Shown piece by piece: positions 1-11,300 of a DNA stretch of 64,000 bases. A model generated the notes under the pieces. It was not told the DNA's origin. It made no database searches and worked only from the letters and a program-made list of their open reading frames with translations. The stretch comes from Darksidea phi (taxonomy: Eukaryota; Ascomycota; Dothideomycetes; Pleosporales; Lentitheciaceae). A program made the position numbers and the translations under genes. Position 1 is the stretch's first letter. Each line of letters opens with the position of its first letter. The stretch covers positions 124,001 through 188,000 of the forward strand of contig JASJFT010000082.1 of assembly GCA_030770425.1 (NCBI GenBank), given 5' to 3'.

Positions 1-42
1 ATTCTTCACAATGATAGTACATGCTCCTTTCGCAACTCATGA

Positions 43-635
43 TCACCGCTTCTTCCAGTCGGTATGCTTTATGATGGGCTTCTCTTCCCGAGGATCGGGG
101 CGTACGGTACGAGCCCTCTGCCTGTCCTGAATCTTCTCGCGCTCAATCTGCTTCGCCTGTTTATCGGTTGGCTTGCGGACAGACCACCAGAGATCTCCGA
201 AGATGTTGGTTTTGATCGCTGCTCACATGTTAGAACTAGGATCCCATTGGGCAACCATGACAGCCACGTACCGTCCACACAGTAAGGACACAAGATATGC
301 GCCCGTTTCACTCTGCCGCACGCTGAGCACCTGTTTAATGACGTGACCTCCTTCAATCCTTTCCCGGCCATGAACCGCTGGCGCTTCTTGCGGTATGATG
401 TCTTCTTCTTGGGTACTGCCCTTAGGATGCCCTCCCAAATGTCTCCTAATGTCGGTAGCGATGGCAACGATAGAGAGGGTATTGCGAGTGCGGCGAATGG
501 TGTGGGGAGCGTTCGGAAGGGCTGCGAGAGGCGCTGCAGCAGCGGCAGGTTCAGGACGGGGCGGACGGGGCCATTGGAGTTGATGATGGGCAGTAGTGTC
601 TGCCACAGTGGCGGCAGCGGGCGAGCGAGCGCCAT
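43..635 (-). CDS. MRPL32: Mitochondrial large-subunit ribosomal protein bL32m
   Basis: Two-exon model, complement(join(43..218,272..635)), 179 aa. The intron 219-271 has a GTACGT donor, a TTCTAAC branch site and a CAG acceptor. An N-terminal stretch rich in Leu, Pro and Arg (about residues 1-75) looks like a mitochondrial presequence. After it comes the bL32 signature: a basic VPKKK-type start, then C-x2-C followed by C-x2-C, the zinc-binding pairs of the family. Family role: structural protein of the mitoribosomal large subunit, whose maturation in yeast depends on the m-AAA protease. I chose the ATG at 635 because the open frame further upstream (to 749) has no presequence character. The stop at 43-45 is in frame after splicing. 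The gene is head-to-head with the septin gene. The product name is secure; the exact start is less so. Confidence 0.9.
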
Positions 636-935
636 GGTGGTGACCGAGGGCAAATTGATGGGTGGGATGGACTCTTCGTCGTCGTCAGTAACTTTTGGCG
701 TTGAAAATGCACCCCAGCTCGAGCTCCTTCCGCGCCTTACTGTGTTCAAGGCTAGCGCGCTTTCGCTTCTGTGGCTGCCCCTTTCCGCGCCAGCAACACC
801 ACGAGAAAGTCCACGACTGCGACTGCACCGCTTTTTCTACACAACGCCCGTCTCCTGCACACCACCTCCTCGCCCCAAGTCTCCCGTCAGCTCCTCTCAC
901 GCTGCATTCCCGCCACGAGGCTCACATCGCCCGCA
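636..935. promoter_or_regulatory. Divergent promoter between bL32m and septin Cdc10
   Basis: The 300 bases between the two start codons must hold both promoters and both 5' leaders. I see no clear TATA box. The Cdc10-proximal part (about 815-900) is CT-rich, as is common in fungal leaders. This assignment rests on gene orientation alone. Confidence 0.5.
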
Positions 936-2142
936 ATGGCTACCGCGTACGGAAACCAGCAGTCGTCCGTCTACCCTGAGAGCTATGTCGGTTTCGACAG
1001 CATCACCAAGCAGATCGAGAAGAAGCTCGTGAAGCGAGGATTCCAGTTCAACATCATCTGCGTCGGTAAGCTTCACACGGCGTGCAGCAGCATTTCGGAG
1101 CTGTTGCAGGCTGGTCGGAAAATTATTGGGTGCTAACAACGCGGGTGCAGGTCAGACAGGTCTCGGCAAGTCGACACTCATCAACACCATCTTCGCGTCG
1201 CACCTTATGGAGAGCAAGGGCCGCATGCTACCCGACGAGCCCATTCGCCAGACGACGGAAATCCAGGCTGTCTCGCACACCATCGAGGAGAACGGCGTGC
1301 GTCTGCGGCTCAACATTGTCGATACGCCCGGCTACGGCGACCTGATCAACAACGAGCGCTGCTGGGACCCCATTGTCAAGTACATCAAGGACCAGCACAG
1401 CGCCTACCTGCGCAAGGAGCTCACCGCCCAGCGCGAGCGCTACCTCCAGGACACGCGCATCCATTGCTGCCTCTTCTTCATCCAGCCCTCCGGCCACGGC
1501 CTCAAGCCCATTGATATTGTGGTGCTCAAGAAACTGAGCGAGTTTGTCAATGTCGTGCCTGTTATTGCCAAGAGTGATAGCTTGACTCTGGAGGAGCGTG
1601 CGGCATTCAAGGAGAGGATAAAGGAGGAATTTGCGTTTCACAACCTGAGGATGTACCCGTACGACAATGAGGAGCACGACTCGGAGGAGGTTGCTCTAAA
1701 CACGTCCATCAAGGTATGATGTGCACAATCGTCCAAGGAACCCGGGCTAATCCGTTACAGGGCATAATTCCTTTCGCTGTTGTCGGCTCTGAGAAGACCA
1801 TCGTGGTCAACGGCAAGCAGGTTCGCGGTCGCCAGAACCGCTGGGGTGTCATCAACGGTATGCAGGATACCCGCGTGCAAATTGAACAGATTCTAACAGC
1901 ACACAGTCGAGGACGAGAACCACTGCGAATTCGTCTACCTCCGCAACTTCCTCACGCGCACCCACTTGCAAGACTTGATCGAGACAACGTCACAGATCCA
2001 CTACGAGTCGTTCCGCGCCAAGCAACTGCTGGCGCTCAAGGAGAGCTCTGCCGTTGGCGGTCACAGCTCGCGACCCATCTCCCCTGCGGCCGACCGCGAG
2101 CTGAGCAGAAACAGCCAGCGCATGACCATGAACGGATACTAG
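936..2142 (+). CDS. cdc10: Septin, Cdc10 class
   Basis: Four exons, join(936..1065,1151..1713,1761..1857,1907..2142), 341 aa, with every junction GT-AG and in phase. Septins are GTP-binding proteins that form hetero-oligomeric filaments at septa, bud or hyphal necks and branch sites. Visible motifs are a polybasic stretch just before the P-loop, the P-loop G44-QTGLGK-S51, the G3 motif DTPG, and AKSD in place of the usual AKAD G4 motif. The septin unique element follows (VINVEDENHCEFVYLR, then LRNFL). The protein ends soon after this element with no C-terminal coiled coil, which separates the Cdc10 class (AspD in Aspergillus) from Cdc3, Cdc11 and Cdc12. The frame stays open upstream to 771, but the family normally starts near MATAYG, so I use 936. 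Confidence 0.95.
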
Positions 2143-2946
2143 GAGTTTCCGAATCATAGTCGGGTCGACAGCGTTGGGGCCAAGCCGGCGGGTCCTGGTC
2201 CGAGGGTGAACCCTATCATCGATGCGGTCTAATTGCGGAGGGTAGAATGCTGGGAAAGGCGGGAGAGGGCAACGCTGTGTGTGGGAGAGGAAGGAGGTTT
2301 GCGGTATGATACCAGTGCAGCGACTTAGTTCACGTCAACTCTGTATGGCGGAGTGGCGTTTGGCCGGTTGCAGCCTTTTACATTCTACACATTGCACCCT
2401 ACAGGTTTATTCTCATATTGTTTTATTGTCTACATGGTTCTCTTCTGATCTTTTTGTTTCCTATGTTTAGCAAGGTGTGCGGGGAATTCGGGTCTAACTG
2501 GTTATACCTGGAAACTGTAGGAACTTTTTTCGCTTCTAGGATAGTGTAGAGTGGTAATATCTGACCCCCCGAAAGAAGACTTTGGATCTATATACCTCGC
2601 TACTGATTACAATGTTGGATGTTTCGCAGGTATTGGGGGGGTCGTGACTCGCTCTTTCTGTCGATGGCTTGAAAAATCAAACCACCGGTGGTGTTGTATG
2701 ACTCCATGTCTGGGGTGTGGGGAAGGTACGGCAAGGACATGATACGGCGATGAAGCTTTCAACACATGAACTTTCAGTCTTCAACGGGCTCGAGGAGAGC
2801 TTTGGGATGTTTTCCTCCTCTTCCCTTCTTTTTGTCGCGGACGCATTCCGTTAAGTCTAAACTCAGCAGTTTATTACCCGCGCGTGCCAGTCCTTCCCAC
2901 GACTTCCAACGACTTCCAACGGTAGAAGCCTTTTGAATACAACCTT
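2143..2946. other. Intergenic, convergent 3' ends of cdc10 and LTO1
   Basis: About 800 bases between two converging genes. It contains T-rich stretches (2400-2470) suited to 3' UTRs and poly(A) sites. I see no coding signal or repeat. Confidence 0.6.
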
Positions 2947-3705
2947 TCAGTTTAGGAACCGCGATCCGGTGAAATCCTCCATACTATCATCGCCTTTATC
3001 TTTCTTCTTTCCTTCTACATCGCTTTTGAGACGGAGAGCGTGGGGCGACTTCTTTGGCGAATCGGTAGTATGTGGAGGTGGTGTTGCAGTGGTTGGGGAT
3101 GATGTGTAAGTAGAGGTAGATGTAGCGGTTGAGGTAGTTGTAGTTGATGAGGCTGATGCAATGCGTTCTATCATCTTAGCTTTTGCACCAGCGCGCTTAA
3201 AACGGTCGTCAAAGTCCGCGACGGCATCTTCCGTGTTGAGCGTGCTGTGTGTTTGGGGGTCGGTTAGGGCGTGGAGGGTTGTTATGTGGGTTGTTAGACG
3301 GGTGGATTGCTTCAGTTTCGGCAACGCAGACTCTTTCCCTATTTCCTGTTTCTCTTCTACCTCGTCTGCATTCGCGTTCGTATTGTCTACGCTCACGCCC
3401 ACAATCTTCCTATCTGACGGTTCGGCATTGGACTTGCATGTTGATGATGAGCATTTGGATTTGAGGACTCGTAATTGCGATCCCCATACCACAGCGCGGC
3501 CGTGCAGTGCACCCAAGGCGGCGAATTTCTCAAACCCCTTTTCCAGTCCGAAGATGCGGCCTTCGATGCGGCCGGCATGGGCGCCGTCGCGCGTTCCGAG
3601 TGTGTAGGCCGAGGTGTAGAGGGTGTCTTCGAGGGTGAGGAGGGTGTCGAAGGGGTCATCTGTGGGAAGTTGGGGGTGGCTTCGGGAGGTGGTAGATTGG
3701 GCCAT
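2947..3705 (-). CDS. LTO1: Lto1/ORAOV1-like adaptor for Fe-S insertion into Rli1
   Basis: Single exon, 252 aa, ATG at 3703-3705. Residues about 17-75 carry the Yae1/Lto1 signature, a helix pair with Gly spaced every four residues (G-x3-G-x3-G around GTRDGAHAGRIEGRIFGLEK). In yeast, Yae1 and Lto1 form a complex that brings the cytosolic iron-sulfur targeting machinery to the ATPase Rli1/ABCE1, needed for ribosome biogenesis and recycling. The C-terminal half is low-complexity (runs of Thr/Ser, then Lys/Asp), looks disordered and is longer than in yeast. The C-terminal tryptophan used by yeast Lto1 to bind the targeting complex is not seen: this protein ends Arg-Phe-Leu-Asn. The gene is divergent from the methionyl-tRNA synthetase gene. 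Family assignment rests on the N-terminal motif. Confidence 0.85.
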   Translation of the reverse strand: MAQSTTSRSHPQLPTDDPFDTLLTLEDTLYTSAYTLGTRDGAHAGRIEGRIFGLEKGFEKFAALGALHGRAVVWGSQLRVLKSKCSSSTCKSNAEPSDRKIVGVSVDNTNANADEVEEKQEIGKESALPKLKQSTRLTTHITTLHALTDPQTHSTLNTEDAVADFDDRFKRAGAKAKMIERIASASSTTTTSTATSTSTYTSSPTTATPPPHTTDSPKKSPHALRLKSDVEGKKKDKGDDSMEDFTGSRFLN

Positions 3706-4246
3706 AGTTGGGAGGGGTGGTTGAGGATATGCTTTTGGCTGGAATGGATAGGGTCTGGCTAGACAATTGGGATGTTTGGGCGGGTTGCTGTGACTGTTTT
3801 TTATTTTTCTTCTCCAAATGTTGGGTTACTAATGTTTCCTAGCTCTCTCTTTCTTTATGACCCCTCAGTGCTGTGATGATCTCTGGCAAAGGTGTTCGGT
3901 TTAGTCGTGAGAGTGCATCTGATTTGTTAGGGATTACTAGTAGTTAAATAATGATGATGCAGAGCACAGGTAGCATCCTCGCTTTGATGCGGGCGTGTAC
4001 TGTGGCGCCTGTGGCTGTGGTGGGGTATTTTCTGGCGGGGCAGATGTCGCGCCGTGGTCGAGCTGGAACACTCATACCTTGATTGACTCACATACACGCG
4101 ACCAGTTTCTATAAGTACTGACCCATTGTGCGCTTGACTCGCTACTTCAAACACTATCCCTTCTCCGCAAAACAGTAGGTGGTCGAAAAATTGCTAGGTG
4201 TGTAGGTATAATGAGCTGACTGCTTCCAGATCTTACGAGACAAGTC
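3706..4246. promoter_or_regulatory. Divergent promoter between LTO1 and MES1
   Basis: The 541 bases between two opposed start codons must hold both promoters. A T-rich stretch (3790-3815) and CT-rich stretches (3838-3860) are visible. I cannot define individual sites. Confidence 0.5.
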
Positions 4247-6257
4247 ATGACAGAATCAAAGAAGAAGATATTGCCCGTCGAGGGCGAGCGGAACGTGCTG
4301 ATCACCAGCGCGTTGCCGTACGTGAACAACGTCCCACATCTCGGCAACATTGTAGGCAGCGTCCTCTCCGCCGACGTGTTTGCTCGATTCTCCCGCGCCA
4401 GAGGCTACAACACGCTTTACGTTTGCGGAACTGACGAGTACGGCACGGCCACCGAAACGAAAGCGATTGAGGAGAAAGTTACGCCCAAACAGCTATGCGA
4501 CAAATACTACGCGTTGCACGCTGAAGTATACAAGTGGTTCAATATCGGGTTCGATCACTTCGGCAGGACCCCAACGCAACAACAGACGGATATCGCGCAA
4601 GATATCTTCACGAAGCTACACAAGAATGGATATCTAGAGGAGCAAACAACGACACAGCCGTACTGCGAGACACACAAAAGCTTCTTAGCGGATCGATTCG
4701 TGGAAGGAACATGCCCTCTGTGCCAATACGACGACGCGCGGGGAGACCAGTGCGACAAGTGTGGGCATCTTCTCGACCCTCTCGAGCTCATAAATCCGCG
4801 CTGTAAACTCGACGGTGCAACACCTGTCCCGCGAGAAACGAAGCATGTGTATCTCTGCCTCGATAAGCTCCAGCCATTAGAAGAGGAATGGTTCAAGAAG
4901 GCGAGTCAGGAGGGCAACTGGAGTTCCAACGGCACACAGATCACAGCGAGCTGGCTGAAGGAGGGCCTCAAGCCGCGGGGTATCACGCGAGATCTCAAGT
5001 GGGGCACCGCTGTCCCGCTGGAAGGCTATGAGGACAAGGTCATGTACGTGTGGTTCGATGCGTGCATCGGTTACGTCTCGATTACGGCAACATATACAGA
5101 CGAGTGGGAGAAGTGGTGGCGGAATCCGGAGCACGTCAAGCTCTACCAGTTCATGGGCAAGGACAATGTGCCGTTCCATACGGTTGTCTTTCCCTGCTCG
5201 CAGATCGGTACCAAGGACAAGTGGACTATGCTCAATACCATCTCGACGACGGAGTATCTCAATTACGAAAACGGCAAGTTCTCAAAATCAAGAGGTATTG
5301 GCGTTTTCGGCACCAATGCAAAAGAGACGGGCATTCCTTCGGATGTCTGGCGGTATTACCTTCTCTCTCATCGACCTGAGACCGGCGACACGGAGTTCGA
5401 GTGGAAGGGTTTCATCGATGCGAATAACAACGAGCTCCTAAAGAACTTGGGTAACTTCGTCAACCGCGTCATTAAGTATGTCAATTCGAAGATCTACAAT
5501 TCAGTTGTGCCGGACTACACTAAATTCGACGATCCGTACTTCGCGGAGCACAAGCGCAAAGTCAATGCGCTGCTGAAGCGGTACATCGACGAGTTGGAAG
5601 ATGTCAAGATCAAGGCTGCGCTCTCAACAGCACTTCACATTTCGAGTCTAGGAAACACGTTACTACAGGACAATAAGCTGGACAATCGGTTGGCGACTGA
5701 GGAACCGGATCGATGCGCAGCCGTGGTTGGTCTCGCACTGAGCCATATCCACCTTCTTGCGTCTCTAATCCAACCATACATGTTAGTACAGCCTCTTCAA
5801 GACCCGGCCTGACTACCTTCTCAGTGTATCACGAACCTGCATACTGACAATTCCTAGGCCCGATACTGCAGATCTCATCCTCAAGCAACTAAACGCCGCC
5901 TTCCTCATTATCCCGGATACGTGGGAAGCGCGTTCCATCCCCGTCGGCCACACCATCGGCCAACCAGCATACCTCTTCTCGCAAATCAAACCAGAACGCG
6001 AACAAGAGTGGCGGGAGCAATTCGGTGGCGTAGAAGCCCGCAAGGTCAAGGAAGAAAAGGCCGCTAAGGCTGCTGCTAAAAAGGCGGAGAAGGAACGCAA
6101 GAAGGCGAAGAAAGCTGCTGCTAAGGACGTGGATGGGGGTGTTGGCCAGGGCGTTGAGGCTACGGAGAAGGGTGGGAAGGGGAGTGTGCCCGCAGAGGGG
6201 ACGGCTGTTGAGGAAGTTGCTAGGGGCGTTGAACAGACTAGCTTGCAGAGCTCTTAG
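4247..6257 (+). CDS. MES1: Cytosolic methionyl-tRNA synthetase
   Basis: Two exons, join(4247..5781,5858..6257), 644 aa; the intron 5782-5857 has a GTTAGT donor and CTAG acceptor. It charges initiator and elongator tRNA-Met in the cytosol. The class I HIGH-type motif is P30-H-L-G-N34 and the KMSKS-type motif is K344-F-S-K-S348. Two C-x2-C pairs in the connective-peptide insert (CPLC, then CDKC) match the zinc knuckles of this family. The anticodon-binding helical domain spans about residues 410-570. There is no N-terminal GST-like Arc1-binding domain as in yeast Mes1: the catalytic domain begins within 20 residues of the start. The last 75 residues form a Lys/Ala/Glu-rich tail that may bind RNA or be disordered. 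Confidence 0.96.
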
Positions 6258-9200
6258 GAGAGATGGGTTTAGATGGTGGGTTTCTGTAGAATTGTATTAG
6301 TTCTTTTAATGGGATGTTGTGCGGCATGGAACGTGGGGATTGTCGGGTTAGCGTTGGCGTGGTTGGAGTGTACGCGCCGTTTGGCTCGTTCAACACGGCT
6401 TACTATTGTTGTAGAGGACTAGCTTAGACCAGAAGCCTTAAATTTCTATACTCCTCATCGCCAATCTGCTCGTTTCGTTGTCCAGGGTTAGTCCGAAATA
6501 ACGCCAGAGCTCACGTTTCTGGTTCTCTAAACGAAACCGTCTTTTAGCTTCCATCCCCCTTTTGCAGAATATTTCCATTGGACGGGATGCGCTGAGCTAG
6601 TGAAGCTCATTTTACTCTCGTTTATCCTTTATTAGGTGTGGGTATAGCAACCTCTACTGTATACACACTCGTCCTGTGTTTCGTGCAGACCAGTACAAAG
6701 AGACTCCCACCATGAAAATTCAAGCCAAACCAATATTCAAGGCATTCAGGACGAAATACCCTTTCATACCACGTTTCTGAGTTATCCCGCCAGTCCGACG
6801 ACGCGACGACTGCTACTCATTCGATAGCGAGACGGAGCTTTGACGGACAGACAAGGCTGCGAATAGATATCTGTTCACCGATCGGCTCACCGGTCCGCTC
6901 ACCGGTGGCGCCAACGACTAGTTCAACGACACGTCCTAGGCAAGTTAAAGCGGCGGAAAGGGCAGGTGGATTCGTAACCGTTCTTCTTCCCATGCCATTG
7001 GGCGGTTGGTGCATCGGCGATGCCGTGCAGCAGCAGAAACTCGCATGGTGCCGCACGCTTAAGCACAAAAGCAAGAACGCGGGCTTTACTCATGATTAGT
7101 AGTGCATGTGCTCGGCATGCTGCTGAGTGTGCCTTGACAAGCAAGGGTGCTTTGCTGATATGGCTGTATGTATGTATGTACGTAAATCGAGTGCGTCTGG
7201 CCCCCACGTTCAAGACTGATAGAAGACTCATTTCTGGGTGGATACTCGGACGCGCCTGCTTTGTGTCGGCCAAGGATAGAGCTTAGGCATTACTCATGGC
7301 AAGTTTAAAGAGACTCTAGAGGAGAGGAGAACAAACAAAGGCAAAGAGTCGCTGGGAACTCTTTCGCTGCTCAGTCGTTTCTGACGTTTTATGTGGAGTG
7401 AGCTATTGCCTAAGTATACTACTCTGCCTAGAGATTCCAACCAGTTTCAATCTGCCCATATGTCGAATAAGTAGCAGCCACCGCGTCGTCAAACCCGCGG
7501 AATAACCGAAAAAAAAGGGTTCCGTCTCGCTATTGCAATTGCAAGCCTATTATTTGATCGCGCGCTCTACCCCGGGAGAGCGCAGTGCAGTAGTCTCGGA
7601 CTAAAATGACAATGGGCATCAGCATGTGTCTGCGCTTTCTTCTGGTAAGGCGGCTTACTACCGCGTCTGAAATCTAGCGAATAGGAGGGCTCGTTTCCTA
7701 GTATAGCTATCTCCCCACTCACCGTTGAAGCACGTTTGATTCGTTCTTCATCGTTAGACATGTTTTGAGCGGACCGTGCCTTCCGCACGGCCTGACCCGC
7801 TCAATATACTCGCGGACAGAGCGTTTACCATCCTAGTGTTCGAACCTATTTTCCATAAATGCCTATCGGGGTCATGTCTTTCCACGCGGAGAAAAAGGGA
7901 GCGTGGACGGCTATACAATGTCGCTATGATGGACTGTCCGAGGTACACGTCCTAGCCTCGATCCATGGCAAGCACTTTTACTACGGCTAGTCGTCTACCA
8001 TCCATTCAGCTATTGTGACAATGGTCGGGACATAGGACTTACGGTTCATCGGGCGTTGAGAAACTTGCATCTTTGATGTGTTTTTATGGATTCTCGGCGT
8101 GGGGCCTGAGTAAATGGCTTTCCTCGATTTCCTTCACGTATATCGAGATTCCTAGAACCTCCAGAAAGCACAAGGTAACATATCCCCTCCGATGCTCTTC
8201 CAACCCAACATTACCTCGCACCACCTCCGCCCCGTTCATCCCGATCTCAATCCTCATCTAAATCCCCCTCACGTCAGAAGCCCCAGAAAGCCAAGGCGAG
8301 TCTGGGCTCCTTCCACTATTTCGCCACATAAGCTCCTCCCATCGAAATACTAGCTTTGCCTAGTCCCGCCCCGCCCCGCGGGATGCGCACCTCCTATAAA
8401 TGTCCTTCCCAGCTCAATCCCAATCCACAGATATAGTCCGCCCATGGTGGATGGATATGGTATCTCGCCTAGGCTGGTGGGAGTCGTAAATATCGTGAGG
8501 ACCCTCTAGAGTTGACTTTGATAAAGTTCATTCACGAGACTGATTCCGGAGCGTGGCCAAGAACGGATGTTATAAAGGCTGTAAATATACTCCGGTTCTC
8601 AGATTTGAGCCGTGGCGATGGTTTTACTGCGTATTTGTGGATGCGAGAATTCGCTAGACTCTGCTAGTTAAATGCCACCAAGATATGGATAATGCCTGTA
8701 CAGGAGACTATTACAGCGTTAGGAGTTTCTAGAGCGTAACTACATACCAAATTTAGTAGCCTCTATAGCGGGCGAAATTCGATAATTGCCGGTTTTAATA
8801 GAAATACTTATTATTAGCAGGCCATCAGCTGCTCTGGAGTCAAGGTATCTCTAACATATTTGCAAGGTAACGAGTAGGTAGGTAGGCACTTGAACGCCAA
8901 GGCAGCAAAAGGATGGTATTCGAATGGAGGTAAGACAAATCCTGAAGGAAGATATGGTAGTAGAACACTGGGAAGCCCGAAGGCGGTTTTTGATCTTTTG
9001 ACGCTTTCTTGTCAAATCTGTAGACCAGCTCTGTATTCCCTGATACAACGAAGGAGAAACGGTTCGTTTCAAGAGTTCTGTTGGTAAAGACTGAAATTGA
9101 TATTCCCTTTGAAGGTTTCACCTACAACCGCAGCGATACAATAACCGCCAGATTTGTAAGGAAAGGGGAGTATTGTTGGCGATAGCAGACATTGGCGGTA

Positions 9201-11300
9201 TGGGAAGGGCACTTATACGGTCGTCCTTCGATACCGTGCTTACCACATAATTGATTGGCTTCGTTGGCGCAGAGGGGGGTCCTTCTCTACATCCGAGGCA
9301 CTTAGATGGTGGGTTTGATACCATTGTTGAAACGGATCGTATGCCGCTCCCATCCGTACACCAATATCAAGATAACTGAGCCTAATGTCTTGCGAGCTCC
9401 TCGATGCGTCTAGCAAGTTCATCTTCGGCGAAACTATGCGCATTTTCGAGGGAGTTGTCAAGGGCGGGCTTTCAGGGAGGCGTTCGCGTATGCGCTGCGG
9501 GGAACAGGCATAAGGTCTATGCTTAATCGCTCCAAGTTCCTGAATGTTGATAAGGGGTGATGAGAAGCTTCTCGTTATGTTACCGATTATGTGGGTTTGT
9601 ATGTTGCGCTTCACTGGTTCGAAGATGGGAAGGGCGGAGAGATGGAAGGTCAAGGAGCGAAAGCAGAAAGACTAAGCGTCATCGACAATGTGGCGCGCGA
9701 CACCCAACGCAAGCGGATACCGGGCTTGTATATTCTGACCGTATTAATTCCTGCGCATCTGGAGCGCCAATCCGCTCGTAATGCTATCTTCCGTGTAGCT
9801 AGGTGTCCGAAGTTGCGGGGGAATTCGAGGGAGGAGTCGGCGTATGGGTTATTAAACTCCTATCGGTACCCGAAGTCGTGCTACAAAAGAGTGAGTTCAC
9901 TTGGAAAGTGGGAATGGAGTAGGATGGATGGTGATACAGGCTTTAGCGCACCGACTCCAATAGCAACTTTCAACCAACGCCAACGCCTCATGCCTACCAC
10001 GTCCCCCTAGCTGTGCCCCGTCCAAATCGCTCCTCAACATCTCCACGAGCGCAACACTCGATATCAACTACCGTATGCTACGCGATGAGGCTTGTGGGGC
10101 TATGATGCAGATCTCTGTCTCTCCGAGCGTTAGGAGAAGAAGCGTCCTGGGAGGGTGTATACATCTTCTACGGATAGGTTGAGGGGGTGGGATGGGAGCG
10201 ATCGGCGTTCATAAAAGGTGCGTGCGTTGCCGTCATGCTTTGCGGCGGTTCACGTGGTGTAGAATAGAGACCTAGATGTAGAGTGGCGAGAGGAGATGAG
10301 CTTGAAATCCAACGGTGAGGAAGGATGTTCGGTGGTGTTGATTGAGTGAAGCAGAGGATGATGCGTCCTTTAGGACTGCATGTTCGACGGTACTTTCTCG
10401 AGCTAAAGTGACGGTCGCTTGAAGTTAGTATGACCGACACTGCTTTTATCGATACTATGGACACCGTTTGCGCATTGCAGCAAGGCTCCTTCAATCTAAG
10501 CCTTGGAGTTGTAAAGTAGTACTTCAAGAGCCCTTGGGACCCTGGAATAATCATGGTGTTGTCTGTTAAAACGAGTAGCAGAGAGCTATGGATTCGCTAC
10601 ATTGAACAGACCGGTGGTTACAGCACACGCTTTACGCCTCCACGACAAGTGACGTCAACAACGGTGCTGGGTATGTGACATGCTATTACGCTACTTGTCG
10701 TGACATATGCCTAGATTTGGTAAATAAGAGAAATGCCGGGACCTGCTTAGGCTTGGGACCAGTAGGGCCTCGGCCTCGTTTCTGATATCAATGTTCGAAA
10801 TGCTTTGATAGCCTTTGTGCGACCTCGGACGCGAGGGCGAAGGCGGCTATGGCTAACAGGATGAGACATTGCCGTAGCATGCCGGATTGGGATTACGACG
10901 CCGCTGCTGGGGCCGATGGAGCGGACAGTGACCGGGCACTTGATGCAGCAAAGCAATAGCGTCGCATACGGGTATTGCTATGCGGCGAAGCTCATGTATT
11001 GTGATATGGCGTTTGAGGCCTGTTGCATTCGAGAGCGAAAAAAAGCTGTCTTGCGGCGTAGTCTCGAGCTTTTGGCGGTGAGTGTCGAGCTGAGAGACTG
11101 CATTGGTCCACCATGGTTGGCATGTGATGTCTAGTGCGAGGCACCCTCCTTCGGCTGCGGCTTCGTATCAAGGCAGACGCGGAAGCAGCTCCTAGCCGCT
11201 CGACGGATGCAGATTGTGCCTTTGATCTTGCGGGCGAATTAGGCATACCGGGCGAGAGTTAAAGTCCGCGACGTCGTACACAGTACTTGGTAATGGCACT
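6258..11300. other. Long intergenic region without a recognisable gene
   Basis: About 5 kb. All open frames here are short, overlap on both strands, often lack an ATG, and show no family motif. The longest ATG-started ones (for example 10168-10554 minus, 128 aa) have no coding character that I trust. A TGTA microsatellite lies at 7165-7180. The base composition is ordinary, so this is not an AT-rich RIP block. Non-coding RNAs or relics too old to recognise could be present. Confidence 0.55.
7165..7180. repeat. TGTA microsatellite
   Basis: Four tandem TGTA units, followed by CGTA. Confidence 0.7.

Noticed and set aside
771..935. In-frame N-terminal extension of the septin gene
   Set aside because: Ser/Thr/Arg-rich with no septin similarity; family members begin near the ATG at 936, so this is taken as 5' leader.
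343..1032. 229-codon plus-strand frame over bL32m and its promoter
   Set aside because: Antisense to bL32m, with no family features; compositional shadow.
10168..10554. 128-codon ATG frame on the minus strand
   Set aside because: No domain, no splice partner, unremarkable codon pattern; not convincing enough to list as a gene.
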